Part shown: one piece after another, positions 42,863 to 51,463 of the stretch
Position numbering within the stretch: the first letter of the stretch is position 1
Layout: every line of letters begins with the position of its first letter
Source: Oscillospiraceae bacterium
GTDB taxonomy: Bacteria > Bacillota > Clostridia > Oscillospirales > Ruminococcaceae
Assembly (NCBI GenBank): GCA_017461245.1
Contig: JAFTYW010000033.1
Span: forward strand, 1-64,000
Reading direction: 5' to 3'
Length of the DNA: 64,000 bases
Notes under the pieces: model-generated
What the model saw: the letters and a program-made list of their open reading frames with translations, nothing else
Told to the model about the DNA's origin: nothing
The model's database searches: none
Translations under genes and position numbers: made by a program

Positions 42863-43813
42863 ATGGCTACAGCTACTATTGCAAAAGATACTTCCAAAAA
42901 ACGTGTAAAAGCTAAGAAGGTTAAGGGCGGCGGCGTTAGCTCAACAAGCGCCGTTATCACCGCAGTAATTTTCTTCATTCCGTTTTTTGTTCTGTTTTGT
43001 ATCTTTACTATAGGCCCTGTTGCAACTTCGCTGTATTACAGTCTTACTAACTATGACTTGATTCAGACACCGGAGTTTGTCGGGCTTTCAAACTACCAGG
43101 GTTTGTTTCTTGATGATGAGCTCTTTATGACCGCATTCAAGAACACCCTCTACTTTGCACTTATTTCGGGACCTGTAGGTTATCTTATGTCATTCGTTAT
43201 GGCATGGATACTTAACGACATGAAGGGAAGAACAGCGTTTGCTCTCGCATTCTACGCTCCCTCGATCGCCAGCGGTACCGCTATGTCGGTTGTTTGGGGT
43301 TACTTCTTCTCTCCTGACCGTTACGGTCTTATCAACAACGTTCTGACCAACCTTGGAATCATCAGCAGTCCTATTCTTTGGACTCAGGACCCCAAGACCA
43401 TCCTTCCTTGCTGTATCTTCATTCAGATCTGGATGAGTATGGGTACCGGATTCCTCGTCTTTATGGCAGGTCTTCAGAATCAGAACAGAGAGCTTATTGA
43501 AGCAGGCTCGCTTGACGGTATCAAGAGCCGTTTCCAAGAGCTGTTCTACATAACTCTCCCCCAGATGAAGCCTCAGCTTCTGTTTGGTGCTATTAACACC
43601 ATTTCGGGCTCGTTCGGCGTTTTCGGAGTTATTACTTCGTTCGCAGGATTCCCCACACCTAACTATGCCGGTCATACCATGGCCGCTCACCTTTATGACT
43701 TTGCTTTCGTAAAGTTTGAGATGGGTTACGCTTCCGCCATCGCGGTTATCCTGTTCGCAATCACCTTTGCGGCTGGTAAACTGTGTATGTGGATGCTGAC
43801 CGATAAGGATTAA
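42863..43813 (+). CDS. Sugar ABC transporter permease, MalF type (pair 1)
   Basis: 316 residues from the ATG at 42863 with GGAGGT 4 bases upstream; an ATG at 42851 would include that site. Six membrane segments and the cytoplasmic EAA loop, EAGSLDGIKSRFQELFYITLPQMKP, which docks on the ATPase. The N-terminus is Lys-rich and cytosolic. It pairs with the following MalG-type gene. No ATPase gene is present, so a shared MsmK-like ATPase elsewhere is expected. Confidence 0.93.
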   Translation: MATATIAKDTSKKRVKAKKVKGGGVSSTSAVITAVIFFIPFFVLFCIFTIGPVATSLYYSLTNYDLIQTPEFVGLSNYQGLFLDDELFMTAFKNTLYFALISGPVGYLMSFVMAWILNDMKGRTAFALAFYAPSIASGTAMSVVWGYFFSPDRYGLINNVLTNLGIISSPILWTQDPKTILPCCIFIQIWMSMGTGFLVFMAGLQNQNRELIEAGSLDGIKSRFQELFYITLPQMKPQLLFGAINTISGSFGVFGVITSFAGFPTPNYAGHTMAAHLYDFAFVKFEMGYASAIAVILFAITFAAGKLCMWMLTDKD

Positions 43814-43867
43814 CGCTAATCTCAAAACTAATCTCAAAAATTCTATTATGAAAGGAAAGTATATACT

Positions 43868-44749
43868 ATGGCAATGGTAAGAAAAGGCCTGCATATAAAA
43901 ATGGGTAAATCCTATTTGCAGATTTCAACAAGCCGCGTGCTTCTTTATATATTCATTACAGCACTGGTTTGTTTCACAGCTATGCCGCTCATCTACGTTG
44001 TTGTAACGGCATTTAAACCTATCGACGAGCTATTAAAATTCCCCCCGCAGTTCTTCGTAAGAAAACCGACCATGCAAAACTTTAATGACCTTATAGTTGC
44101 GGTTGGTAGTACCAGCGTTCCCTTCCTTAGAAACATTGCAAACAGTGTTTTCACAACTGTTGTAACTGTTTTCCTCGCAGTTTTCGTTTCGTCACTCGGT
44201 GCATATTCCATGGCGAAAATGGATCTGCCACTCAAAAAACAAATCTTCTCAGTTATTGTTGCTGCCCTTATGTTCCCGGGCGAAGTTACAACAATTCCTA
44301 ACTATCTTATCGTTGACGGTCTTGGAATGATCAACACCTATTGGGCGCTTATCATCCCCAAGGTCGCGGGCGCGTTCAACTTCTTCCTTATGAAGCAGTT
44401 CTGCGAGCAGATTCCCACATCGCTTCTTGAAGCTGCGAGAATCGACGGCGCTACCGAGCTTAAGATATTTACCCGAATTGTTTTCCCGTTCCTCTCTCCC
44501 GCATGGGCAACCCTTATAGTGTTTACATTTACAAGCTGTTGGAACGATTCGTCAGGTCCTCTCATTTACATCACCAACGAGGCTATGAGAACCCTGCCTA
44601 TCGCAATCAGCTCCATTTCAACCGGCGGCCTTGCCCGTCAGGGTGCTATGACAGCAGGAACACTTATTATGACTGCACCAACAATTATTATCTACACCTT
44701 GATGCAGCGTAGGGTTATTGAAACAATGGCTCACACCGGAATCAAATAA
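43868..44749 (+). CDS. Sugar ABC transporter permease, MalG type (pair 1)
   Basis: 293 residues, six membrane segments; EAA loop EAARIDGATELKIFTRIVFPFLSPAW. GAAAGGAAAG lies before the ATG. Together with the previous gene it forms the first membrane channel of the operon, fed by the CBM-fused binding protein. Confidence 0.93.
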   Translation: MAMVRKGLHIKMGKSYLQISTSRVLLYIFITALVCFTAMPLIYVVVTAFKPIDELLKFPPQFFVRKPTMQNFNDLIVAVGSTSVPFLRNIANSVFTTVVTVFLAVFVSSLGAYSMAKMDLPLKKQIFSVIVAALMFPGEVTTIPNYLIVDGLGMINTYWALIIPKVAGAFNFFLMKQFCEQIPTSLLEAARIDGATELKIFTRIVFPFLSPAWATLIVFTFTSCWNDSSGPLIYITNEAMRTLPIAISSISTGGLARQGAMTAGTLIMTAPTIIIYTLMQRRVIETMAHTGIK

Positions 44750-44766
44750 GAATAGGAGAAGGTCAG

Positions 44767-46206
44767 ATGAAAAAGTTTTTACGCTGTGCCATTGTTACAG
44801 CCGTGCTTGCAGTACTTCTGGTATCTCAGGCTTCTGCCTTTAACTATTGGGATAACGGATATATTCTTGCACCGGACGGTAAAACAAGAATGGCAATGCC
44901 CAAGCCTTACACCTGTGAGCAGGTTATAACAGGCTTTGAGGGCTCAGAGGTGTCAAATAAACTTAATAACCCGCAGGACCTCTTTTTGAGCAGTAGCGGT
45001 GACTATTATGTTGCTGACACCGGTAATAAACGAATTGTAAGACTTACAAGCAACTTCGAATATGTAGCTGAATACACCGGAGGAAACAGACTTTCTGCTC
45101 CCGAAGGCGTTTTCGTAACAAACGAGGGCGATATGTATATCGCTGACTCGGCTGCTCAGAAGGTTGTTCACTTAGACCCCTTGGGCGAGTGGGTTGAGGA
45201 CTTTGTAATGCCCGAATCCGAGCTTCTTTACAATGTTACATACTTCTCTCCCTCAAAGGTCGCTTTAAACCCCGTTAACAACTATCTCTATGTTGTTCAG
45301 GGTAAACAGTTTATGTCAATTGACGCTGCTAATAACTTTAAAGGCTATATCGGCGCCAATAAGGTCGGATTTAATCTCATTAACTTCATTGTTATGACGT
45401 TTGCAACAGATGAGCAGAAGGATCAGATGAACACAGTTGAACCCGATGCATACTATAACTTCTGTGTTGCAAACGGCGGTAAGATCTACGCCACTTCTGC
45501 TGAGGAAAACACCAGAATAAGCGTTATCAATACCGTTGGTACAAACACCTTCCCCAAGGGAAAATACGGCGAGATGATGTATAATGATACAGGTAGAAAA
45601 CAAGAGCCTGCATTTAAGGACATCTGCGTTGATGAGAATGAGATCATAACCGTAATTGAGGAAAATACAAGATGCCTCTATCAGTATGATCAGGATGGTA
45701 ACCTTCTCTGCATCTTCGGCGGCGAAGGAGCTACAGCAGGATATTTCAATATGCCCTCGTCCATTGTTTATGCAGGAAACGGCAGACTTGTAACCCTCGA
45801 TAGTGCTGATGCTAAAATTCAGGTCTTTGAGCCTACCGAGTTTATCACAACCGTTCAGAAGGCAGTTGTTGCTTATGCTGACGGTAAATATGACCAGTCC
45901 CTTGAGCTCTGGGAGCAGATCAAAAAGGATAACGCAAGCTATAGCCTTGCCAGAGAGTTTATCGGTAAGATCAATATGAAGAAAGGCCTTTATGCCGAGG
46001 TTCTTGATGACTTCAAGCAGACTGAAGACAGACAGAATTACGGTAAAGCCTTTGAAAAGCTTCGTTACGAATTTATGCAGCAGTGGTTCTATGTAATTGT
46101 TGCCGCAATAATCGTTGCAATTATTCTTCTTGTTCTTGCAATGAAGCAGGTCAATAAGTACGTAAGAAAGATCAAAAAAGAATTCTGGGATGAATTGGAG
46201 GGATAG
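44767..46206 (+). CDS. NHL-repeat protein with C-terminal membrane anchor
   Basis: 479 residues: a Sec signal (1-24, ending SQASA), an NHL/beta-propeller with repeats such as LNNPQDLFLSSSGDYYVADTGNKRIVRL and LSAPEGVFVTNEGDMYIADSAAQKVVHL, a short TPR-like helical stretch (about 370-430, AYADGKYDQSLELWEQI) and one membrane segment near 440-460 with a charged tail. The propeller therefore faces outside. Such proteins accompany DUF5696 and YIP1 genes in some carbohydrate import loci; the role is unknown, perhaps as a scaffold or ligand sensor. Confidence 0.85.
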   Translation: MKKFLRCAIVTAVLAVLLVSQASAFNYWDNGYILAPDGKTRMAMPKPYTCEQVITGFEGSEVSNKLNNPQDLFLSSSGDYYVADTGNKRIVRLTSNFEYVAEYTGGNRLSAPEGVFVTNEGDMYIADSAAQKVVHLDPLGEWVEDFVMPESELLYNVTYFSPSKVALNPVNNYLYVVQGKQFMSIDAANNFKGYIGANKVGFNLINFIVMTFATDEQKDQMNTVEPDAYYNFCVANGGKIYATSAEENTRISVINTVGTNTFPKGKYGEMMYNDTGRKQEPAFKDICVDENEIITVIEENTRCLYQYDQDGNLLCIFGGEGATAGYFNMPSSIVYAGNGRLVTLDSADAKIQVFEPTEFITTVQKAVVAYADGKYDQSLELWEQIKKDNASYSLAREFIGKINMKKGLYAEVLDDFKQTEDRQNYGKAFEKLRYEFMQQWFYVIVAAIIVAIILLVLAMKQVNKYVRKIKKEFWDELEG

Positions 46207-46211
46207 AGAAT

Positions 46212-46832
46212 ATGAAATGGCTTAAGTATTTCGTTTTAACTCTGTTCCATCCTGTTGATACATTCTATCTCATCAAGAAGAACAGAAAGAAAATTTCAAA
46301 ATTGGCTATTTTGGCTGTTCTTGCAGCAGCCATCGCTATGAAGATCTTGTATGTTTATACCGTAAACTTTACAATGTCTACCACCTCGGTAGCAGATGCA
46401 AACGCAGTTATCGAAATCGGCGTTATTGTTGTTCCCATTCTCTTGTGGGCAATCGCAAGCTACGCTGTTATGACCATCTGTGGCGGCGAGTCTACTATAG
46501 GTGAAACTATTGCAATTTCGATATACAGCCTTGCTCCGTATATCGTTTGCACACCGGTTATGATTGCTATTTCTCACATTTTCTCAATCTCTGAGCTTGC
46601 ATTCTTTACCGGTATGAATATCGCAATTATCGCTTGGGTAGTTGTGCTTCTGTTTGTTGGCTTTATGCAGTCAAACGGTCTTAAATTCTCTCATGCGCTC
46701 GGATTTACCCTGCTTTCAGTAGTTGCTATGGCACTTATCGCCGTAACGATATTGCTTGCCTTCGGTCTCGGTGCGCAGATTGTTAAATTCGTTCAGGAAC
46801 TTGCTGCTGAAATCAAGTTCTTTATGCGATAG
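46212..46832 (+). CDS. YIP1-family membrane protein
   Basis: 206 residues with five hydrophobic segments and the N-terminal LFHPVDTFYLIKKNRKK, typical of bacterial Yip1-domain proteins; the central ICGGESTIGETIAISIYSLAPYIV is the family core. The function in bacteria is unknown. It follows the NHL gene by 5 bases and precedes the DUF5696-type gene by 15, so the three are co-expressed and probably form a complex with the permeases. Confidence 0.85.
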   Translation: MKWLKYFVLTLFHPVDTFYLIKKNRKKISKLAILAVLAAAIAMKILYVYTVNFTMSTTSVADANAVIEIGVIVVPILLWAIASYAVMTICGGESTIGETIAISIYSLAPYIVCTPVMIAISHIFSISELAFFTGMNIAIIAWVVVLLFVGFMQSNGLKFSHALGFTLLSVVAMALIAVTILLAFGLGAQIVKFVQELAAEIKFFMR

Positions 46833-46847
46833 GGAGGTGGCGAAAAT

Positions 46848-49115
46848 ATGAAAAACAAAAAGAAACTAATTGCTATTGCTGTAGCTTTGGTGCTTGTGCT
46901 TGCAGTTGTTGCTATCATCGTGTTCTCGCCTAAGATCACCGTTGACCGCAATTTAGTTGAAGAAAATGCACACAAAGCTGTCGCCGTCGCCAAGTATCTT
47001 GACGGTGAGCTTGAGCTCAATGAGGAAGAATATTCTCTCGTTGGCGAGGCCGGTAGCTTCCAGCTCTATTACAGAGCTTCTGACTATACCCTTAAGGTTT
47101 TAGATACCAAAACAGGTAAGGAATGGAAGAGCCTTATTACTGATGAGGACTACATTCACAAAGCAGATGAGGGTGCGACCGAAAATAGCGAAGCCGTCAG
47201 AACCAGATTTAAAAAGCTCTTTGAAATCGGTTATACAAACTTCGCAGAAATCAACCTTAAAACCAGTCTTGTTGATGAGTTTGCAATAACTGTAGATCAT
47301 CATAAGATTGAAAACGGTTTTGCTATCGAAGCGTTTTTTGATAGCTATGGAATCGGAGTTACCGTTGAGTTCTGGGTAGATGAGAGCGGTCTTAATGTTC
47401 GCGTTCCTATTGATAAGGTTAAGGAAAGCGATGAGTATGGTATTATGAGCCTCTCGGTTCTTCCTTCGTTCGGTGCCGTTGCTGATACTGTAGAAAATAG
47501 TTTTGTCCTTATGCCTGATGCGTCGGGCGGTATTTACGACGTTAAGACAGTTAAGGGTAGACAGACTCCGCTTACCATTGATACCTACTTCCCCAGAGAC
47601 TTTGACTTAGATAAAATCGAGTCAAACAATCAGCAGGGTATCAAAAATGCGATGATGCCTTTCTTTGGAATTTCCAAAGGTACTCAGGGCTTTGTTGGAT
47701 ATATTTCTGAGGGTGAGATGAACAGCTATGTCACCTTTAACCCCAGCTCTGTTTATAAGGTAAATCGCGTTGAAGCGGCTGTTAACTATCGTAAATCATA
47801 CACCTATTTAAATCCCGCAGGTGAACCTGTTACAGCAACAGAAAAGAATATTTCTGCAAGAGATTTCTCTGTTCACTATGCACTCATTTCTGCTGAAGCT
47901 GAAAATCCGGTTACATATTCGGATATGGCAGTAAAGCTTCAAAGTTACCTCGCTTCTACAGGTAAGCTTGTTAAGACAGAGGCTGCAGAAAAAGCGGGTG
48001 TTGATGTTAACCTTCAGATGATTATGTCAACTAAGGTTGAAACAATGATTTCTGAGTATCTTAAGGTTATGACCAAGTGCAGCGATATCGAGGATATGGT
48101 TGCAGGACTTTCCGATGATGCTAAGAAAAATCTCAGAATTATGCTTCTTGGTTGGCAGAGCTCGGGATATAATGTTTATCCCAGCAGCAGCAAGATTGCA
48201 AACGGTATAGGAAGCGTTAAGGAGCTTTCTAACTTCCTTACCGAGCAGGGCATCGAGAGCTATCTGCTTGATGACCTCGTTTTTGCTTCGACTGATTCAC
48301 AGGATTTCTCGGAGCAGAGTGATGCTGTTTATAACGAAGCAAAGATCCCTGTTACAAATACTGACGGTGACCAGTACGTAAGAAATGCATACAAGGAGTA
48401 TGTAAAGCTTACAGAGAAGACCCTTCCTTATCTTGCTAAAAACGATGTTTACGGTATAGGCTTTGATAAGGTCGGCTGGTATGTATTTGACGACTTCCAG
48501 AAGAGAGTTGAACTCACCCGTTATGACACCGTTGCGATGTATAATGCAATGCTGGGTGCCACCGAGAAAAAGGGAATGAAGGTTGCTATTCAGCGTGGTA
48601 ATGCTTACACCTTGAATGTTGCAGACTATCTCTATGACCTTCCTTTAGAGGGCTCCGGAATAGAGGTCCTTGATAGAGATGTTCCTTTCTATGAGATGGT
48701 AGTTCATGGATACATTCCTTATAGTATGGATACCCCCGGAAATATGGCAATAGACTACGATATAGAGAAGCTTAAGTGGATCGAATTTGGTGCAGAGCCT
48801 ACCTTCCTGCTTACTGAGGAAATGTCAGAAGAGTTTAAGGATTCAAAGGTAGATAACGCCTTCTCGACCGAGGTTGAAACCTGGATCGATGATGTTTCGG
48901 CTATCGCAACCGAATTTAACACCAAGCTTGCTTTCACCGGCAACTGCACTATTACCGGTCATGACCAGATTTCTTCGGGTGTTGTTCGTGTAACCTACTC
49001 CAATGGAAACAAGATTTATATCAACTACAATCAAGAGCAAGTAACCGTTGACGATGTAACCGTTAAGGCTGTCGACTACGTTGTAGTCGGCGCCGACGGC
49101 AACATAGTCGGGTAG
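46848..49115 (+). CDS. DUF5696-type protein, membrane-anchored
   Basis: 755 residues: an N-terminal membrane anchor (about 5-27), then a large extracytoplasmic region. Beta-rich N-terminal part (YSLVGEAGSFQLYYRASDYTLKVLDTKTGKEW), then a likely barrel with LRIMLLGWQSSGYNVYPSSSKIA and VYGIGFDKVGWYVFDDFQKRVEL. The overall layout and context match proteins annotated DUF5696 in Bacillota, always near sugar permeases. The barrel could be a hydrolase or a binding module; no catalytic pair can be named. AGGGAGGTGG is a strong ribosome site. Confidence 0.8.
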   Translation: MKNKKKLIAIAVALVLVLAVVAIIVFSPKITVDRNLVEENAHKAVAVAKYLDGELELNEEEYSLVGEAGSFQLYYRASDYTLKVLDTKTGKEWKSLITDEDYIHKADEGATENSEAVRTRFKKLFEIGYTNFAEINLKTSLVDEFAITVDHHKIENGFAIEAFFDSYGIGVTVEFWVDESGLNVRVPIDKVKESDEYGIMSLSVLPSFGAVADTVENSFVLMPDASGGIYDVKTVKGRQTPLTIDTYFPRDFDLDKIESNNQQGIKNAMMPFFGISKGTQGFVGYISEGEMNSYVTFNPSSVYKVNRVEAAVNYRKSYTYLNPAGEPVTATEKNISARDFSVHYALISAEAENPVTYSDMAVKLQSYLASTGKLVKTEAAEKAGVDVNLQMIMSTKVETMISEYLKVMTKCSDIEDMVAGLSDDAKKNLRIMLLGWQSSGYNVYPSSSKIANGIGSVKELSNFLTEQGIESYLLDDLVFASTDSQDFSEQSDAVYNEAKIPVTNTDGDQYVRNAYKEYVKLTEKTLPYLAKNDVYGIGFDKVGWYVFDDFQKRVELTRYDTVAMYNAMLGATEKKGMKVAIQRGNAYTLNVADYLYDLPLEGSGIEVLDRDVPFYEMVVHGYIPYSMDTPGNMAIDYDIEKLKWIEFGAEPTFLLTEEMSEEFKDSKVDNAFSTEVETWIDDVSAIATEFNTKLAFTGNCTITGHDQISSGVVRVTYSNGNKIYINYNQEQVTVDDVTVKAVDYVVVGADGNIVG

Positions 49116-49129
49116 AAAGGAGAAAGACA

Positions 49130-50041
49130 ATGGCTAAAAAATTAGATATTAATGCCGCAGCTCCAAAACAGAAGTTTTGGAACTTAAAGCGTAAAGAAAA
49201 TATGAATGGCTATTTGTTCATTCTTCCTTGGCTTCTCGGAGCAGCAATGCTGTTTATTTTCCCGATCTACCGCTCTCTTGAGATGAGCTTTTCAAACATT
49301 ATAAACTATACCGACTATACAATTGAGTTTGTTGGTCTTACGCACTACAAAACAGCTCTTACCGGAGATACAGAATATCTGAACTCTCTTTTCAACAATA
49401 TAAAGAATATGCTCCAGACTGTTCCTTTTGTTAATGTTTTCTCCCTTTTAATTGCTGTTATGCTTAACAGAAAATTCAAAGGAAGAACACTTTTTAGAGC
49501 TATATTCTTCCTTCCTGTTATTCTCGGTTCGGGTTTTGCCATGGGACAGCTTATGAATCAGGGCGTTGATAAGGAAGCAATGGAAACCGTTAAAGAGGTC
49601 CTTCTTCCCAGACAGGTTGCTATCTACCTCGGTGAAGAATTAACGAATGCTATTTCGGTGTTCTTAAACCTTATCAGTACAATTATGTGGAAGTGCGGTG
49701 TTCCCATCGTTATTTACCTTGCGGGTCTGCAGGGCGTTCCCTCGTCACTTTATGAGGCTGCCCGTGTTGACGCTGCAACCGAGTGGGAAATGTTCTGGCT
49801 CATCACCCTTCCTATGATTACCCCGATGATGCTTCTCAACATGGTATTTACAGTTGTTGACAGCTTTACCGACTCGCAGAACTGGCTGCTGAGACTCATT
49901 GAGCGTACCAGCTTCTCCGGTGACTATGAGTACGAGTATGCTGCGGCAATGGCTTGGATATTCTTTGTATGGATCATTGTCCTTGTTGCTGTAATATTCC
50001 TTGTTATGAGACCTTTCATCAATAAGGTAAAGGATAATTAA
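49130..50041 (+). CDS. Sugar ABC transporter permease, MalF type (pair 2)
   Basis: 303 residues, six membrane segments; EAA loop EAARVDAATEWEMFWLITLPMITP. The large outer loop between segments (GQLMNQGVDKEAMETVKEVLLPRQVAIYLGEEL) is longer than in pair 1. Second permease pair of the same operon; it might use the LipO-like lipoprotein encoded at 36862. Confidence 0.93.
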   Translation: MAKKLDINAAAPKQKFWNLKRKENMNGYLFILPWLLGAAMLFIFPIYRSLEMSFSNIINYTDYTIEFVGLTHYKTALTGDTEYLNSLFNNIKNMLQTVPFVNVFSLLIAVMLNRKFKGRTLFRAIFFLPVILGSGFAMGQLMNQGVDKEAMETVKEVLLPRQVAIYLGEELTNAISVFLNLISTIMWKCGVPIVIYLAGLQGVPSSLYEAARVDAATEWEMFWLITLPMITPMMLLNMVFTVVDSFTDSQNWLLRLIERTSFSGDYEYEYAAAMAWIFFVWIIVLVAVIFLVMRPFINKVKDN

Positions 50042-50053
50042 GGAGGGATAGAG

Positions 50054-51013
50054 ATGGAAAAAACAAAATTTAAGCTTCCTACCAAGGATGATTTTCTTAA
50101 AATATATAAAAAGTCCCCCATCAAGGGCGTTGACCTCTTTATATATGTGATGTTGATCCTTATGGCGTTTGTTTTCTTGTATCCCTTTATGCACATGGTT
50201 ATTAACTCGTTTAAAAGCTATAGCGATATTATTAACGCAACTGTAAAATGGATACCTAAGAATTTTACACTCAGAAGTTATGAAGTTGCTATCGCCTCTA
50301 TGCGCCTTGAGCACACACTTCCCAACTCACTTATCGTAACCGTTCTGGCTACCATAGGTCACGTTGTTTCCTGCTCCTATATCGCATACGGCTTTGCAAG
50401 ATATAAGTTCCCCCTTAGCGGAGTTTTCTTCGCAATCGTTATTCTGTCGATTTTGATGCCCATTCAGGTTATCATTATTCCTATGTATATTACATATTCG
50501 ACATTTGGCGTTCTCGGAACCTATATTCCGCTTATCGTTCCTTGCTTCTTTGGCTTTGGTCTTAAGGGCGGTCTGTTTGTGTTCCTTTACAGACAGTACT
50601 TCCTTGGAATTCCTAAGTCACTTGAAGAAGCTGCAAGCATTGATGGATGCGGACCTTTAAAGACCTTCTTTAAGATCGCGCTTCCCTCTGCAGGTTCAAC
50701 AACTATCGTATGTATCGTGCTTTCGCTTGTATGGCACTGGAATGACTACTATGAGCCCGGTCTTTATCTCAAGGAGTATAATGACATGCTTCTTCCGCAG
50801 ATCGTTGCATCTCTTAAAACACTTATTCAGAGTATGCAGAATCAGCTCATGGAAGGCGGCGGTGACTCCAGCAGTACCGAGGGAAATCTTTTCCATAGCG
50901 GTGTTGTTATGGCGGGTACCTGCTTCTCAATGATTCCTCCTATGATAGCTTATCTCTTCTTGCAGAGAAAGTTTATGGAAGGTATCGAGCGCAGCGGTCT
51001 TACAGGTATGTAA
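50054..51013 (+). CDS. Sugar ABC transporter permease, MalG type (pair 2)
   Basis: 319 residues, six membrane segments; EAA loop EEAASIDGCGPLKTFFKIALPSAGS. It has an extended last periplasmic-type loop (QMENQL-like MQNQLMEGGGDSSSTEGNLFHSG). It ends the eight-gene operon, followed by a strong terminator. AAGGAGGGAT precedes the ATG. Confidence 0.93.
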   Translation: MEKTKFKLPTKDDFLKIYKKSPIKGVDLFIYVMLILMAFVFLYPFMHMVINSFKSYSDIINATVKWIPKNFTLRSYEVAIASMRLEHTLPNSLIVTVLATIGHVVSCSYIAYGFARYKFPLSGVFFAIVILSILMPIQVIIIPMYITYSTFGVLGTYIPLIVPCFFGFGLKGGLFVFLYRQYFLGIPKSLEEAASIDGCGPLKTFFKIALPSAGSTTIVCIVLSLVWHWNDYYEPGLYLKEYNDMLLPQIVASLKTLIQSMQNQLMEGGGDSSSTEGNLFHSGVVMAGTCFSMIPPMIAYLFLQRKFMEGIERSGLTGM

Positions 51014-51036
51014 TTCTCAAACGAATAAAACAAAAA

Positions 51037-51066
51037 GGCGCTCCCTGCGGGGAGCGCCTTTTTAAA
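51037..51066 (+). terminator. Terminator of the import operon
   Basis: GGCGCTCCC-TGCG-GGGAGCGCC followed by T7. Confidence 0.95.
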
Positions 51067-51070
51067 TTGA

Positions 51071-51099
51071 AACCGCCCTCAGTTCTGAGGGCGGTTTTT
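51071..51099. terminator. Second hairpin, probable terminator of the HPr-like gene
   Basis: AACCGCCCTCAG-TT-CTGAGGGCGGTT; the A-rich tail is better on the plus side, but the site directly follows the minus-strand gene's stop. Confidence 0.75.
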
Positions 51100-51104
51100 G
51101 TGGA

Positions 51105-51332
51105 TTATACAGCAAATTTCTTAAGCTTTTCAAATAGCTCGTCAGCATTGTCGGTGTGGGCAACAAGCTCGATGGGCTTTGCAAGGTCAAGGCTGAAAAT
51201 TCCCATAATCGATTTTGCATCAACTGTGTATCTGCCGGATACAAGGTCGATTTCAAAATCACTCATAGTTACAATTTCAACAAATTCTTTAACGTTGCTG
51301 ATGCTTGAAAGCGAAATGTTTAATTTTTTCAT
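51105..51332 (-). CDS. HPr-like protein lacking the phosphorylatable histidine (Crh-like)
   Basis: 75 residues, shorter than HPr (about 88). The second half has the HPr Ser46 region: AKSIMGIFSLDLAKPIEL (Ser41 here), and the C-terminal helix DNADELFEKLKKF is typical. The first half has no GLHARPA and no His at the position equivalent to His15, so it cannot pass phosphate in the sugar phosphotransferase system. By analogy with Crh of Bacillus it could be phosphorylated on Ser by HPr kinase and act with CcpA in catabolite control; that is inference. AAAGGAGC lies 8 bases before the ATG. Confidence 0.85.
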   Translation of the reverse strand: MKKLNISLSSISNVKEFVEIVTMSDFEIDLVSGRYTVDAKSIMGIFSLDLAKPIELVAHTDNADELFEKLKKFAV

Positions 51333-51361
51333 ACAAAAAGCTCCTTTCCTGTGCTTTGCTA

Positions 51362-51389
51362 TTGCAAAAAAAATGAAAAATGATATAAT
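51362..51389 (+). promoter_or_regulatory. Promoter of the mtaB operon
   Basis: TTGCAA, 16 bases, TATAAT. Confidence 0.75.
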
Positions 51390-51416
51390 TATTATATGTA
51401 TTTTCTTAAGTTTTAT

Positions 51417-51443
51417 ATTATACCATTTTTAAAAGTAAGTCAA
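51417..51443 (-). promoter_or_regulatory. Promoter of the HPr-like gene
   Basis: On the minus strand TTGACT (51438-51443), 15 bases, TATAAT (51417-51422); with TAATAT as -10 the spacing is 17. It overlaps the leader of the divergent mtaB unit. Confidence 0.6.
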
Positions 51444-51463
51444 TTATTTTTTGTTGAAAGTCG

